Part shown: positions 50,304 through 59,878 of the stretch, piece by piece
Layout: the number at the start of each line of letters is the position of its first letter
How positions within the stretch are numbered: position 1 is the stretch's first letter
Origin: Massilia sp. ZL223
GTDB taxonomy: Bacteria; Pseudomonadota; Gammaproteobacteria; Burkholderiales; Burkholderiaceae_D
Direction: 5' to 3'
Assembly: GCF_018119395.1 (NCBI RefSeq)
Contig: NZ_JAGPWD010000025.1
Coordinates: forward strand, 25,992-89,991
Length of the DNA stretch: 64,000 bases
Position numbers and translations under genes: made by a program
The notes under the pieces: generated by a model
Databases searched by the model: none
What the model saw: the letters and a program-made list of their open reading frames with translations, nothing else
Told to the model about the DNA's origin: nothing

Positions 50304-52076
50304 GTGAATAACCATAAACAAAATCGTCACTTTAAATGGAAACCTTTCCAGGCAATAGCCGCAGGCCTGCTGCTGACCATGGGGGCGCAGACCTCCGCCA
50401 GCGTCAGCAACCCCGCCATCGGCCAGTTGCTGTGGTCCGAGGAATTCAATGGCACCAGCCTCAACACCGGTGCGTGGACCGCCACCGACGGCAACGGCTG
50501 CCAGATCAGCCTGTGCGGATACGGAAATGCCGAGCTGCAATACTACAGCCCCAACAACGTGTCGATCGTTAACGTACCCTTCGAATCCGGCACCCGCGCC
50601 CTTGCGATCCAGGCGCGCAACCAGACCATCGGCAGCAATGTCTTCACCTCAGGGAAGGTCGACACCAAGGGCAAGGTCCAGGTGCAGTACGGGATGGTCG
50701 AGGTGCGCATGAGCACTCCCGCCGTCGCCACCGGGCTATGGCCGGCCGCATGGATGCTGGGCGTGAGCCCGCAGACCTGGCCGCGCAACGGCGAGATCGA
50801 CATCATGGAGATGGGCCACAAGGCCTCGAGCCGGACCGCCGCCGGTTCGCCCTCCGCCAACAATTTTGTCGGCTCCAACGTCATCACCTACCAGCAAGCG
50901 GCCTGCGTCCCCGGCAATGAAAGCTGCGCCGCCTCGACCGCCTGGCAGACCAAGAACTGGTACGTCTCCTCGACCCCGCTGACCAACCGCTTCGTCCTCT
51001 ACCGCCTGTACTGGACCGAGAGCGAGATGCGTTTCACGGTCGTCGACAATGGCGTCGAGCGCAACATGTACGACGCGCCGCTTCCGGTCAATTCGACGGC
51101 CCTGCAGGCGCCCTTCTACCTGCTCCTGAACCTCGCCGTGGGCGGCAATTTCACCGACGCCGCCAGCCCGGGCCAGGTTAGCGCGCCGATGCCCGGGACC
51201 ATGTACGTCGACTACGTGCGCGTCTACCAGCTCGACGGCAAGGGAACGGTCAAGCTGGGCAACCAGACCGTGCCGGAAGTCGGCAAGTTCGGCGTGTTCA
51301 CCGACACCACGAGCGTCAACAACAAGCTGGTGGCCGGCACCAGCTCGGACATCTTCCTGTGGAACGGCGCCTCCAGCGGCGCGGGCAATCTTCCGCCCTA
51401 CGAGGGCAGCAACGTCATCGCCTGGAGCTACAACGCCCCCGGCCAGTGGTTCGGCGGCGGCGTCCAGTCGCGCCAGGCCCGCGACCTGAGCAATTTCCGC
51501 AACGGGACGATGAAGTTCCGAATCAAGATTCCGGCCAACGTCTCCTTCAACATCGGCGTCGGCGACACCTACACCAACCAGAACTGGGTCAACTTCCCGG
51601 CCAACACCACGACCCACGGCCTGCTGCGCAACGGCGAGTGGGCGACCGCCACCGTCCCCGTGAGCACCCTGATCGGTCCCAAGGTGGCGCTGCAGTCGCT
51701 GCTCGACGTCTTCATGATCTCGAGCGACGCCAACCGCTTGCCTGCCTCGGCCTTCCAGTTCGCGATCGACGACATCGTCTGGGATTCGGGCACGACCACC
51801 ACCCCGCCGCCGGCGCCGACCGGCCCGACCTACGTGACCCAGACCTCGGCGACCACGCTCCAGTTCACCGCGAATACCGGCAGCTGGGCCGACGTGCACT
51901 ACACGGTCAACAACGGCGCCCAGCAGAACGTGCGCATGCGCCTCGACGGCAGCAGCAACAGCTTCATCGCCGGCGGCCTGAAGATCGGCGACGTGGTGCG
52001 CTACAGCTTCACCTACTGGGACACTGCGCGTAACTATGCCGTCGACACCGCCTGGCAGAGCTATACGATGAAGTGA
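50304..52076 (+). CDS. secreted GH16 beta-glucanase (laminarinase-like) with C-terminal carbohydrate-binding modules
   Basis: 590 residues from GTG 50304, which has CGAGGAG five bases before it. A signal peptide ends near AQTSAS. The GH16 domain (about 35-310) has the catalytic ExDxxE as NGEIDIMEM with nucleophile Glu164, Asp166 and acid/base Glu169, and LWSEEFNGTSLNTGAWT at its start. Residues about 320-490 form a beta-sandwich sugar-binding domain ending FAIDDIVWDSG. After a Thr/Pro linker, the last 85 residues (YVTQTSATTLQFTANTGSWA onward) resemble CBM56, which binds beta-1,3-glucan. It probably attacks fungal or algal laminarin. Confidence 0.87.
   Translation: MNNHKQNRHFKWKPFQAIAAGLLLTMGAQTSASVSNPAIGQLLWSEEFNGTSLNTGAWTATDGNGCQISLCGYGNAELQYYSPNNVSIVNVPFESGTRALAIQARNQTIGSNVFTSGKVDTKGKVQVQYGMVEVRMSTPAVATGLWPAAWMLGVSPQTWPRNGEIDIMEMGHKASSRTAAGSPSANNFVGSNVITYQQAACVPGNESCAASTAWQTKNWYVSSTPLTNRFVLYRLYWTESEMRFTVVDNGVERNMYDAPLPVNSTALQAPFYLLLNLAVGGNFTDAASPGQVSAPMPGTMYVDYVRVYQLDGKGTVKLGNQTVPEVGKFGVFTDTTSVNNKLVAGTSSDIFLWNGASSGAGNLPPYEGSNVIAWSYNAPGQWFGGGVQSRQARDLSNFRNGTMKFRIKIPANVSFNIGVGDTYTNQNWVNFPANTTTHGLLRNGEWATATVPVSTLIGPKVALQSLLDVFMISSDANRLPASAFQFAIDDIVWDSGTTTTPPPAPTGPTYVTQTSATTLQFTANTGSWADVHYTVNNGAQQNVRMRLDGSSNSFIAGGLKIGDVVRYSFTYWDTARNYAVDTAWQSYTMK
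50337..50350. promoter_or_regulatory. second LacI-type operator inside the glucanase coding sequence
   Basis: TGGAAAC-CTTTCCA differs from a perfect palindrome by one base and from the operator at 50183 by one base. It covers codons 12-16. Centres are 154 bases apart, suitable for repression by looping. Confidence 0.55.
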
Positions 52077-52135
52077 TCGCGAAACTCGGGCGGCGCGGCG
52101 CGGTCTGATGACAGAGGAGGCAAAGGAGAGGAAGC

Positions 52136-52468
52136 ATGGCCACCATCAGATTGGACAAGCCCGCCTGGGGAATCTACGCCGACAGGATGTCGAAGGCGCT
52201 CCTCGGTACGCCGGCCGAGGTCGAAGTCGCGTCGATGAACTTCGGCGTCCAGCTCGCGGCCGCATGGATTCCGCTGCTGGGCATCCTGTACGACCCCAAG
52301 AACGATATGTTGGCCGTGAGCTTCGACGGCCTGGATCACATGGTCCGCCATCCCCAGGACATCTACGTCCAGGAAGACGGCGGCAAGGTGCAGAGCATCG
52401 AAGTGATCGGCAGCGACGGCGCCCGGCACATCATCCGCCTGCGCCAGGCTATCCCCATGCCGGCCTGA
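52136..52468 (+). CDS. DUF5335-family protein
   Basis: 110 residues from ATG 52136 with AGGAGAGGAAGC upstream. The sequence ATIRLDKPAWGIYADRMSKA at the start, EVEVASMNFGVQLAAAWIPL and GILYDPKNDMLAVSFDGLDHM in the middle, and IRLRQAIPMPA at the end fit DUF5335. It is a small soluble alpha/beta protein with no known activity. It stands alone after the glucanase gene, 59 bases on, and converges with the next gene. Confidence 0.7.
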   Translation: MATIRLDKPAWGIYADRMSKALLGTPAEVEVASMNFGVQLAAAWIPLLGILYDPKNDMLAVSFDGLDHMVRHPQDIYVQEDGGKVQSIEVIGSDGARHIIRLRQAIPMPA

Positions 52469-52486
52469 GCCCTCGCCGGATGTCTT

Positions 52487-52957
52487 TCAACCCGCCGGCT
52501 TCGGCGGCGGCCGCGGCGGCGGTCCCATGCGCATATTGGCATTCTCGATGTCGGCCGCGATAAGCCAGCGGCCATCCACCTTGCGCAGTACCAGCACGAA
52601 CTTGCCGGCATCGAGCGCCTGGCCGGCCGGGCCATACGCGCCCACCACCGTGGCGAGGTCGCCGGAAGCGCGGTAATCGATCACGCGCAGGAAAGTCGGC
52701 ATGCCGCCACCGCCGGAGTACGCCTTCGCGATGCTGTCCCTGCCGCGCGCGGGCGGCTGGTTGCTCGGCAGGGCCATGCCGTCCTCCGCGAACAGGGCGG
52801 CGAGGCCCCTGGCGTCGTTCGCCGCCCAGGCCTTTTCGTAATCGCGCAACACCCGGTCGACCTCGGGCGGTACGCTGACCGAAGGCAGGGATTGCGCCGC
52901 TGCCGGAACGATGTTCAATGCGGCGGCCAGCACAGGCGCCATCAGGACTCCACGCAT
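52487..52957 (-). CDS. exported SnoaL/NTF2-like protein (DUF4440-type)
   Basis: 156 residues with a signal peptide (MRGVLMAPVLAAALNIVPAA, AQS). The NTF2-like cone fold shows in VDRVLRDYEKAWAANDARGLAALFAEDGMAL, RDSIAKAYSGGG, TVVGAYGP and GKFVLVLRKVDGRWLIAADI. The Pro-rich tail (PPPRPPPKPAG) is disordered. Such proteins are small-molecule isomerase-like or ketosteroid-isomerase-like; no catalytic pair can be assigned. It is divergent from the aldehyde dehydrogenase gene. Confidence 0.72.
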   Translation of the reverse strand: MRGVLMAPVLAAALNIVPAAAQSLPSVSVPPEVDRVLRDYEKAWAANDARGLAALFAEDGMALPSNQPPARGRDSIAKAYSGGGGMPTFLRVIDYRASGDLATVVGAYGPAGQALDAGKFVLVLRKVDGRWLIAADIENANMRMGPPPRPPPKPAG

Positions 52958-53157
52958 TTGTCGCTCCCTCAGTATTGTCAGCGCCTCATTCTAGCCAGCG
53001 GAACCCGGCCTGGCCATGAAAAATGGATACGTATATCGCTGTCGCATTTAACGCCCTTCGCTGCGGGAATCGGCACAGCCTCGCGCACAGCCCTTTGATA
53101 AGATCGCGCCCGGCCTTTTATGAACGCACGGCAGTCACAGTCTTTATGGGAGCAGGC

Positions 53158-54735
53158 ATGACGATTCACGGAGAAATGATCATTGGGCGCCGCAGCGAGC
53201 GCGGTGTCGCAGGCGAAGTGCGCAGCGCCGACCCCGCGCGCGGCGCGGAACTGGAACCGGCCTTCGGCACGGCGAGCCCGGCGCAGCTGGCGGCCGCCTG
53301 CGAACTGGCGGAGCAGGCCTTCGATGCCTACCGCGCCATTGGCCTGGAGCAGCGCGCCCGTTTCCTCGAATCGATCGCGGAAGAAATCCTGGACATCGGC
53401 CCGCTGCTGATCGAGCGCGCCCATCAGGAATCCGGCCTGCCGCTAGCGCGCCTGGAAGGCGAACGTGGACGCACGGTCAACCAGCTTCGCCTGTTCGCCA
53501 AGGTGGTTCGCGACGGCCACTTCCTGGGAGCGACCCTGGACGCGGCCCTGCCCCAGCGCAGCCCGCCGCGCCCGGACCTGCGGATGGCGAAGATCCCGCT
53601 CGGCCCGGTAGCCGTGTTCGGCGCCAGCAACTTCCCCTTGGCGTTCTCGGTTGCCGGCGGCGACACCGCCTCCGCGCTGGCGGCCGGCTGCCCGGTGGTG
53701 GTCAAGGCCCATAACGCCCACTTGGGCACCTCGGAGCTGGTGGCCAGGGCCGTGCAGAGGGCCGCCATCGATTGCGGCATGCCGGAAGGCGTGTTCTCGA
53801 TGGTGATCGGCGAAGGCAAGCAGATCGGCCAGGACCTGGTGAACCACCCGGCGATCCAGGCGGTCGGCTTCACCGGCTCGCGGCAGGGCGGCCTGGCGCT
53901 GCTGCGCATCGCGAATGCGCGTCCGGTGCCGATTCCCGTCTATGCGGAAATGAGCAGCGTCAATCCAGTCTTCCTGTTGCCGGGCGCGCTCGCCAACGGC
54001 GGCGCCAGGCTGGCGGCGGGCTTCATCGATTCGCTGACCCTGGGCGTCGGCCAGTTCTGCACCAACCCGGGCCTGGTGATCGCGCTGGCGGGCGAGGCGC
54101 TGGACGCCTTCCGCATTGCCGCGGTGGACGCGCTGCAGGCCAAAGCCGCCGGGACCATGCTCACCGCCGGCATCCACCAGGCCTATCTCGGCGCCATCGC
54201 GCGCCGCTCGGGCCTGGCCGGCGTGCAACTGCTCGCACGCGGCAGCGCCGAAGGAACCGGCTGCGCCGCCCAGGCGGCCCTGTACCAGTGCGACGCCGCC
54301 ACCTACCTGGCCAACCCGGCCCTGGAAGAAGAGATCTTCGGACCGGCCTCGGTGCTCATCGCCTGCCGCGACCAGGCCGAGATGCTGGCCGTGGCGCGTC
54401 ACCTGGAAGGCCAGCTGACCGCCACCGTCCATGCGACGGAGGCCGACCATGCCCTCGCGGCCGCCCTGCTGCCGACCCTGGAACGGAAGGCCGGACGGAT
54501 CCTGTTCAACGGCTTCCCGACCGGTGTCGAGGTGGCCCATGCGATGGTGCACGGCGGTCCCTTCCCGGCCACATCGGACAGCCGCTCGACTTCGGTGGGG
54601 GCGGCGGCGATCGAGCGTTTCCTGCGGCCGGTCTGCTACCAGGATGTCCCGGCCGGACTCTTGCCGCAAGCCTTGCGCGACGGTAATCCGCTGGGCATTG
54701 CGCGCCTGGTCGACGGCCAATTCCGCGTGAATTAA
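53158..54735 (+). CDS. alpha-ketoglutaric semialdehyde dehydrogenase (aldehyde dehydrogenase, NADP+ type)
   Basis: 525 residues from ATG 53158, after GGGAGCAGGC. It oxidises 2,5-dioxopentanoate to 2-oxoglutarate, the last step in oxidative breakdown of sugar acids, arabinose or hydroxyproline. Motifs in order: VAVFGASNFPLAFSVAGGDT (cofactor), Glu264 in YAEMSSVNPVF, and nucleophile Cys301 in GVGQFCTNPG. The long form with GSRQGGLALLRIA matches the KGSADH type rather than general ALDHs. No other pathway gene adjoins it. The gap 52958-53157 holds its promoter region but no clear consensus. Confidence 0.85.
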   Translation: MTIHGEMIIGRRSERGVAGEVRSADPARGAELEPAFGTASPAQLAAACELAEQAFDAYRAIGLEQRARFLESIAEEILDIGPLLIERAHQESGLPLARLEGERGRTVNQLRLFAKVVRDGHFLGATLDAALPQRSPPRPDLRMAKIPLGPVAVFGASNFPLAFSVAGGDTASALAAGCPVVVKAHNAHLGTSELVARAVQRAAIDCGMPEGVFSMVIGEGKQIGQDLVNHPAIQAVGFTGSRQGGLALLRIANARPVPIPVYAEMSSVNPVFLLPGALANGGARLAAGFIDSLTLGVGQFCTNPGLVIALAGEALDAFRIAAVDALQAKAAGTMLTAGIHQAYLGAIARRSGLAGVQLLARGSAEGTGCAAQAALYQCDAATYLANPALEEEIFGPASVLIACRDQAEMLAVARHLEGQLTATVHATEADHALAAALLPTLERKAGRILFNGFPTGVEVAHAMVHGGPFPATSDSRSTSVGAAAIERFLRPVCYQDVPAGLLPQALRDGNPLGIARLVDGQFRVN

Positions 54736-54951
54736 GCGGTCAACCGGTGTAATCATGCGGAGCGGGTAAAAATACTAAAAGTCTGCAAGGTTCGTGAAAG
54801 AATTGTCGACCAAAATTCAGTGCATGCGCTCGTAATGTTGTATCCGGTTGACGGAAAGTGCTGAAGCTTGCGCTAAACTGTTGCAAGTTCATAAAGGCCA
54901 TGACACGAAAGCGCCCACCGTGCCCACTCAGTCCTGCATGACACACACCGC

Positions 54952-57819
54952 ATGAACACCGTTCCGTTCAAGTTCGGTCCATTCGAACTGCATCCGCTGC
55001 GCCGGACGCTGCTGAGGAATGGCGAGCCGGTCCAGATCGGCAGCCGGGCGTTCGACGTGCTGACCCTCCTGCTCGAGCGGGCGGGCGCGGTCGTCGGCAA
55101 GGAAGAGCTGATGGCGCGCGCCTGGCCGCGTACCTGCGTCGAAGAATCCAACCTGCGGGTCCACATCAGCGCCCTGCGCAAGCTCCTGGAAAAAGACAGC
55201 GGCGGCCTGCGCTACATCGACAACGTGGCCGGCCGCGGCTACAGCTTCGTCGGCCCGGTGTCCTCGGCCTCCATCGCCGCGGCGCCAGGCTCGCCCATCA
55301 CCCCCCTGTCCGCGCCTCTCCGCCTGGACCAGCGCTTCGGCTCGCGGCTGATCGGCCGCGAGGACGCCGTCGGCGCCGTCTGCGCCGCCCTGGGGGACAC
55401 GCGCCTGCTCACCATCGCCGGACCCGGCGGCGTGGGCAAGACGGCGCTCGCCATCGCCTGCGCACGCCAGATGGCCCAGCACTTCCGCGACGGAGTGAGC
55501 ATGCTGGAGCTGGGAAGCGTTTCCCATCCCTCCTTGGTCGTCGACGCCCTGGCGGCGGCGCTGGAACTCCCCTCGCATGCTCCCTACGACGCTATCCTGG
55601 CCCAACTGCGCGGGCGCAGCATGCTGCTGGTGCTCGACAGCTGCGAACACTTGGGCGATGCGCCGGCGCGCCTGGCCGAGGGCTTGTGCGCGGCCGCGCC
55701 CGGCCTGACCCTGCTGGCGACCAGCCGCGAGGCGCTGGGCCTGGCGGGCGAGCGGGTGCACTCCCTGGGGCCGCTCGCCGTGCCCGCTGCGGGTACGCCG
55801 GCCGAGGCGCTCCCCGCCTACGGCGCGCTGGCCCTGTTCGTCGAATGCGCAGCCGGTGCGATTGATGCTTCGCGCCTGACTGCGGACGACTGGAACCTGA
55901 TCGCGGAAATGTGCCGGCGCCTGGACGGCCTGCCCCTGGCCATCGAACTGGCCGCCGCGCGGGTACCGATGCTCGGACTGCACGGCGTCGCCTCCGGGCT
56001 GGGCGCATCGCTTGCCATGCTGTCGCGCAGCCGGCCCGGCGGCGAGGCGCGTCACCAGTCGATGCGCGACGTGCTCGACTGGAGCTATGCACTCCTGTCG
56101 GCGGGCGAACAGCGCCTGCTGCGCTGCCTGTCGGCATGGCGCGGCGGTTTTACCGCCGATTGCGCCCGCGCCCTGTGGCCGGACCAGGGCGCCGCGTTCG
56201 AACCGGCGGCCCTGTACAACCTGGCCGCGCGTTCCCTGCTCGTGTGCGACTACGATGGCGCCGGCGTGGGCTACCGGATGCTCGCGACCACCCGCCTGTA
56301 CGCCGCCGAGCGCCTGGCGCAGGATGGCGAACTGGCCTTTGTCGCGCGCGCCCACGCCGCGCGCTGCCTGGACCTGATGCTGGAAGCGCGCGGCGAGCGC
56401 GGCGGAGCGCAGCGCCTGGCCCGCCATGCCGGCCGCCTGGCAGACGTGCGCGCCGCCCTCGACTGGTGTTTCGCGCACGGCGGCGATGCCGGACTGGGCG
56501 TCCGCCTGGCCGCGGCGGCCACGCCGCTGTGGAGCGAATTGTCGCTGCTGGACGAGCAGCGCACCCAGATCCTGCGCGCCTTGCCGCACGCGCGCGACGC
56601 CGCTGCCGAAATGGCCTTGCAGGCCAGCCTGGGCGGGGTCCTGGTGCACCTTGACAGCCCGTCGGAACAGGTAGCGGCCGCCTTCACCCGCGCCTACGAG
56701 CTGGCGCACAGCCAGGGGGACAAACCCCAGCTGGCGCGCAGCTTCGGCGGGCTGTGCGTCAATCACCTGCTCCAGGGGCAGTATCCGGAGGCAATCGCCC
56801 TGGCTCATGCGTTCGCGCCTTACCGTAAGGGCGGCAAGAGCGCGCATGACCGCTGCGCCGACGATATCCACGACCGGATGATGGCGGCCGCCCTGCATTT
56901 CCATGGCGAACAGCGCCAGGCGCGGTTCCACGCCGAACGCGTGCACCGGCTTGCGCGCGACACGGAACAATGGCCGGCGCCACATGGTCCCGCCGGAACG
57001 GCGCTCCAGTACGACCGCCAGGCGGCCTCCAGCGCGGTGCTGGCGCGCATCCGCTGGCTCGCGGGCCATGCCGAGGAAGCGGCCGCACTGGCCACGAATG
57101 CGCTCGAGCGCGCCCAGGAAATCGAGCATCCCGCCTCGACCTGCCTGTCGCTGGCCCTGTCCGCCATCCCAATTGCCTTCTGGAACGGCGACCAGCATGC
57201 GGCGTCCTATTTCACCGGCGTGCTGTGTGAGCGCTCGCAGGTGCACGGGCTGAAACACTGGCAATCCTGGGCGGCCCAGTTCAGCGCGCTGAGCGAAGGG
57301 GCATGCCCGAGCGGCGCCGGTGCGCTGCTGCCGGGACCGCAGGCCGAGACGATCTTCACCATCCTTCCCGGCCTGGCCGGGCCGGCCGATTTCGCCCGGG
57401 TCGGCCAGGGCCTGGCGGGCTGGTGCGCGGCGGAGCTGATCCGCCAGAAAGCGGTCTGGATGCGCACCGCCGGCCGCCCCCCGGCCCAGGCGGACAGCGT
57501 GCTGCTGCAGGCCGCCGCAATTGCCGAGTCGCAAGGGGCGCTGGCCTGGCTGCTGCGCGTCGCCCTCACCCGCGCCCAGTGGTCGCTGGGCACGCCGCGC
57601 GCCGCCGAGGCCCTGGGCCAGTTGGCGGCGGTGCTGCGCCGCTTCCCGCAGGGTTTTCCCAGCCGCGACCAGCGCGATGCGCAAGCCTTGCTGGACAGCC
57701 TGGGCGGCGGGGAATATTTCTTCCAGCCCGACCTGCGCAGCCGCATGCGCGTGCACGGTCGAGGCCAGGCAACAACACAGACGGGGACGGCGAGAGGCGC
57801 ACTGCTTCCCCGGGAATGA
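54952..57819 (+). CDS. winged-helix/ATPase (COG3903-type) regulatory protein with TPR-like C-terminus
   Basis: 955 residues. An OmpR-type winged helix occupies residues 5-100 (FGPFELHPLRRTLLRNGEPV, then ESNLRVHISALRKLLEKDSG and VAGRGYSFVGP). A STAND-like ATPase follows (Walker A AGPGGVGKTALA near residue 160, Walker B LLVLDSCEHLG, sensor LLATSREALGL, and RRLDGLPLAIELAAAR). From about 480 on, helical repeats resemble TPRs. The architecture is that of signal-gated one-component regulators that bind DNA when ATP and a ligand are present. No effector or target is evident; a role over the dehydrogenase upstream is possible. Confidence 0.82.
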   Translation: MNTVPFKFGPFELHPLRRTLLRNGEPVQIGSRAFDVLTLLLERAGAVVGKEELMARAWPRTCVEESNLRVHISALRKLLEKDSGGLRYIDNVAGRGYSFVGPVSSASIAAAPGSPITPLSAPLRLDQRFGSRLIGREDAVGAVCAALGDTRLLTIAGPGGVGKTALAIACARQMAQHFRDGVSMLELGSVSHPSLVVDALAAALELPSHAPYDAILAQLRGRSMLLVLDSCEHLGDAPARLAEGLCAAAPGLTLLATSREALGLAGERVHSLGPLAVPAAGTPAEALPAYGALALFVECAAGAIDASRLTADDWNLIAEMCRRLDGLPLAIELAAARVPMLGLHGVASGLGASLAMLSRSRPGGEARHQSMRDVLDWSYALLSAGEQRLLRCLSAWRGGFTADCARALWPDQGAAFEPAALYNLAARSLLVCDYDGAGVGYRMLATTRLYAAERLAQDGELAFVARAHAARCLDLMLEARGERGGAQRLARHAGRLADVRAALDWCFAHGGDAGLGVRLAAAATPLWSELSLLDEQRTQILRALPHARDAAAEMALQASLGGVLVHLDSPSEQVAAAFTRAYELAHSQGDKPQLARSFGGLCVNHLLQGQYPEAIALAHAFAPYRKGGKSAHDRCADDIHDRMMAAALHFHGEQRQARFHAERVHRLARDTEQWPAPHGPAGTALQYDRQAASSAVLARIRWLAGHAEEAAALATNALERAQEIEHPASTCLSLALSAIPIAFWNGDQHAASYFTGVLCERSQVHGLKHWQSWAAQFSALSEGACPSGAGALLPGPQAETIFTILPGLAGPADFARVGQGLAGWCAAELIRQKAVWMRTAGRPPAQADSVLLQAAAIAESQGALAWLLRVALTRAQWSLGTPRAAEALGQLAAVLRRFPQGFPSRDQRDAQALLDSLGGGEYFFQPDLRSRMRVHGRGQATTQTGTARGALLPRE

Positions 57820-57871
57820 CGGCGGACGGCGATCTGGCTATAATTTCGGCCTTCGCCCCACAGGAATTCCC

Positions 57872-59842
57872 ATGTCCCTCCTCGCTCACCAGCTCGAACT
57901 GCTCTCGCCCGCCAAGACCGCCGAGATCGGCCGCGAAGCCATCCTTCACGGCGCCGACGCGGTCTATATCGGCGGCCCGGCCTTCGGCGCCCGCCACAAC
58001 GCCAGCAATCCCCTCGAGGACATCGCGGCGCTGGTCGAGTTCGCGCACCGCTACCGCGCGCGCATCTTCGTCACCATGAACACCATCATGCACGACGCCG
58101 AGCTGGACCTGGCCCGCAAGCAGATCTGGCAGCTGTACGAGGCCGGCGTGGACGCCCTGATCATCCAGGACATGGGCCTGCTGGAGCTCGACCTGCCGCC
58201 GATCCAGCTGCACGCCAGCACCCAGTGCGACATCCGAACCGTCGAGAAGGCGAAATTCCTGGGCGACGTCGGCTTCTCGCAGCTGGTGCTCGCGCGCGAA
58301 CTGACCGTCGAGCAGATCAGGAAGATCAAGGCCCAGGTCGACACGCCGCTGGAGTACTTCGTGCACGGCGCGCTGTGCGTGGCCTTCTCCGGCCAGTGCT
58401 ACATCTCGCACGCCGACACCGGCCGCAGCGCCAACCGCGGCGACTGCTCGCAGGCCTGCCGCCTGCCCTACACCCTGACCGACGGCCAGGGCCGCGTGGT
58501 GGCCTACGACAAGCACCTGCTGTCGATGAAGGACAACGACCAGAGCGCCAACCTGGAAGCCCTGGTCGACGCCGGCATCCGCTCCTTCAAGATCGAAGGC
58601 CGCTACAAGGACATGGGCTATGTGAAGAACATCACCGCCCACTACCGCGTCCTGCTGGACGAGCTGCTGGAGCGCCGTCCCGAATTCGCGCGCGCCTCGA
58701 GCGGCCGCACCCAGGTCATGTTCACCCCGGACGTGGACAAGAACTTCCACCGCGGCCACACCGATTACTTCGCACAGGGCCGCCAGGATGATATCGGCGC
58801 CTTCGACTCGCCCAAGTACGTGGGCGTGGAGCTGGGCAGCGTCACTCGCATCGCCGGCGACCACTTCGACCTGCTCACCAGCGCGCCGATGGCCAACGGC
58901 GACGGCCTCAACTACATGAACAAGCGCACCACGGTCGGCATCCAGGCCAACCGCGCCGAGAAGCTGGGCGAGGACGAGGAAGGCCAGCGCTGGCGCGTGT
59001 TTCCGAACGAGGCCATCGCGACCCTGCCGGGCCTGAAGGTGGGCAGCGTCATCCACCGCAACCGCGACCACCAGTGGGAAGCGGCGCTGAACAAGAAGTC
59101 TTCGGAGCGCAAGGTGCGCGTGGACCTGATCCTGTCCGAGACGCCGGAAGGCCTGCGCCTGGCCATCGTCGACGAAGACGGCATCGCCAGCGACGCCGTG
59201 GCGGCGATCGCCCTGCAGCCGGCCCAGCAGGCCGCCCAGGCCGAGGCTGGCCTGCGCACCAGCCTGGCCAAGCTCGGCAACACCATGTTCGAAGCCGGCC
59301 ACGTCGAGCTGAAGCTGAGCCAGCCCTGGTTCGTGCCGTCCAGCGCCATCAACGCGCTGCGCCGCGACGCCGTCGCCGCGCACGAGGCTGCGCGCCTGGC
59401 GGCCTGGGACCGTCCGCCGCGCAAGGCCCCGGCCGAGCCGCGCGCGGTGTACCCGGAAACCCAGCTGAGCTACCTGGCCAACGTCTACAACGAGAAGGCG
59501 CGCGCCTTCTATCACAAGCACGGCGTGCAGCTGATCGCCGCCGCCTACGAGGCGCACGAGGAACCGGGCGAGGTGCCGCTGATGATCACCAAGCACTGCC
59601 TGCGCTTCTCGTTCAACCTGTGCCCGAAGCAAGCCAAGGGCGTGCAAGGCGTGCAGGGCCAGGTGCGGGCGGAGCCGATGACCCTGGTCAGCGGCGGCGA
59701 GCGCTACACCCTGCGCTTCGACTGCAAGCCCTGCGAAATGCACGTGGTCGGCGCGATGAAGCCCGGCATCCTGAATTCGCCGCCGCCCTCGGCGGTGCCC
59801 TACAGCCCGCTGGTCTTCCACCGCCACCGTCCGCGCACCTGA
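57872..59842 (+). CDS. rlhA: 23S rRNA 5-hydroxycytidine synthase (peptidase U32 family)
   Basis: 656 residues, close to the length of E. coli RlhA/YdcP. The U32 domain starts LELLSPAKTAEIGREAILHG and contains the family Cys cluster CYISHADTGRSANRGDCSQACRLPY, plus SFKIEGRYKDMGYVKNIT. The C-terminal DUF3656-type region has a further Cys set (KHCLRFSFNLCPKQ and FDCKPCEM). The enzyme hydroxylates C2501 of 23S rRNA. The start at 57872 is chosen over longer frames that run inside the upstream gene. It has its own short upstream gap of 52 bases. Confidence 0.87.
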   Translation: MSLLAHQLELLSPAKTAEIGREAILHGADAVYIGGPAFGARHNASNPLEDIAALVEFAHRYRARIFVTMNTIMHDAELDLARKQIWQLYEAGVDALIIQDMGLLELDLPPIQLHASTQCDIRTVEKAKFLGDVGFSQLVLARELTVEQIRKIKAQVDTPLEYFVHGALCVAFSGQCYISHADTGRSANRGDCSQACRLPYTLTDGQGRVVAYDKHLLSMKDNDQSANLEALVDAGIRSFKIEGRYKDMGYVKNITAHYRVLLDELLERRPEFARASSGRTQVMFTPDVDKNFHRGHTDYFAQGRQDDIGAFDSPKYVGVELGSVTRIAGDHFDLLTSAPMANGDGLNYMNKRTTVGIQANRAEKLGEDEEGQRWRVFPNEAIATLPGLKVGSVIHRNRDHQWEAALNKKSSERKVRVDLILSETPEGLRLAIVDEDGIASDAVAAIALQPAQQAAQAEAGLRTSLAKLGNTMFEAGHVELKLSQPWFVPSSAINALRRDAVAAHEAARLAAWDRPPRKAPAEPRAVYPETQLSYLANVYNEKARAFYHKHGVQLIAAAYEAHEEPGEVPLMITKHCLRFSFNLCPKQAKGVQGVQGQVRAEPMTLVSGGERYTLRFDCKPCEMHVVGAMKPGILNSPPPSAVPYSPLVFHRHRPRT

Positions 59843-59850
59843 TCGCGCAC

Positions 59851-59871
59851 GTGGGCGGCCCTGCCGCCCAC
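59851..59871. terminator. hairpin between convergent rlhA and GST genes
   Basis: A perfect 9-bp stem (GTGGGCGGC at 59851-59859, GCCGCCCAC at 59863-59871) with a 3-base loop lies between the two stops. No T-run follows on either strand. Confidence 0.55.
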
Positions 59872-59878
59872 CCGCCTG

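Noticed and set aside
54928..57756. A 942-codon minus-strand frame opposite the ATPase regulator
   Set aside because: No recognisable domain, and the plus strand has an intact winged helix and Walker motifs.
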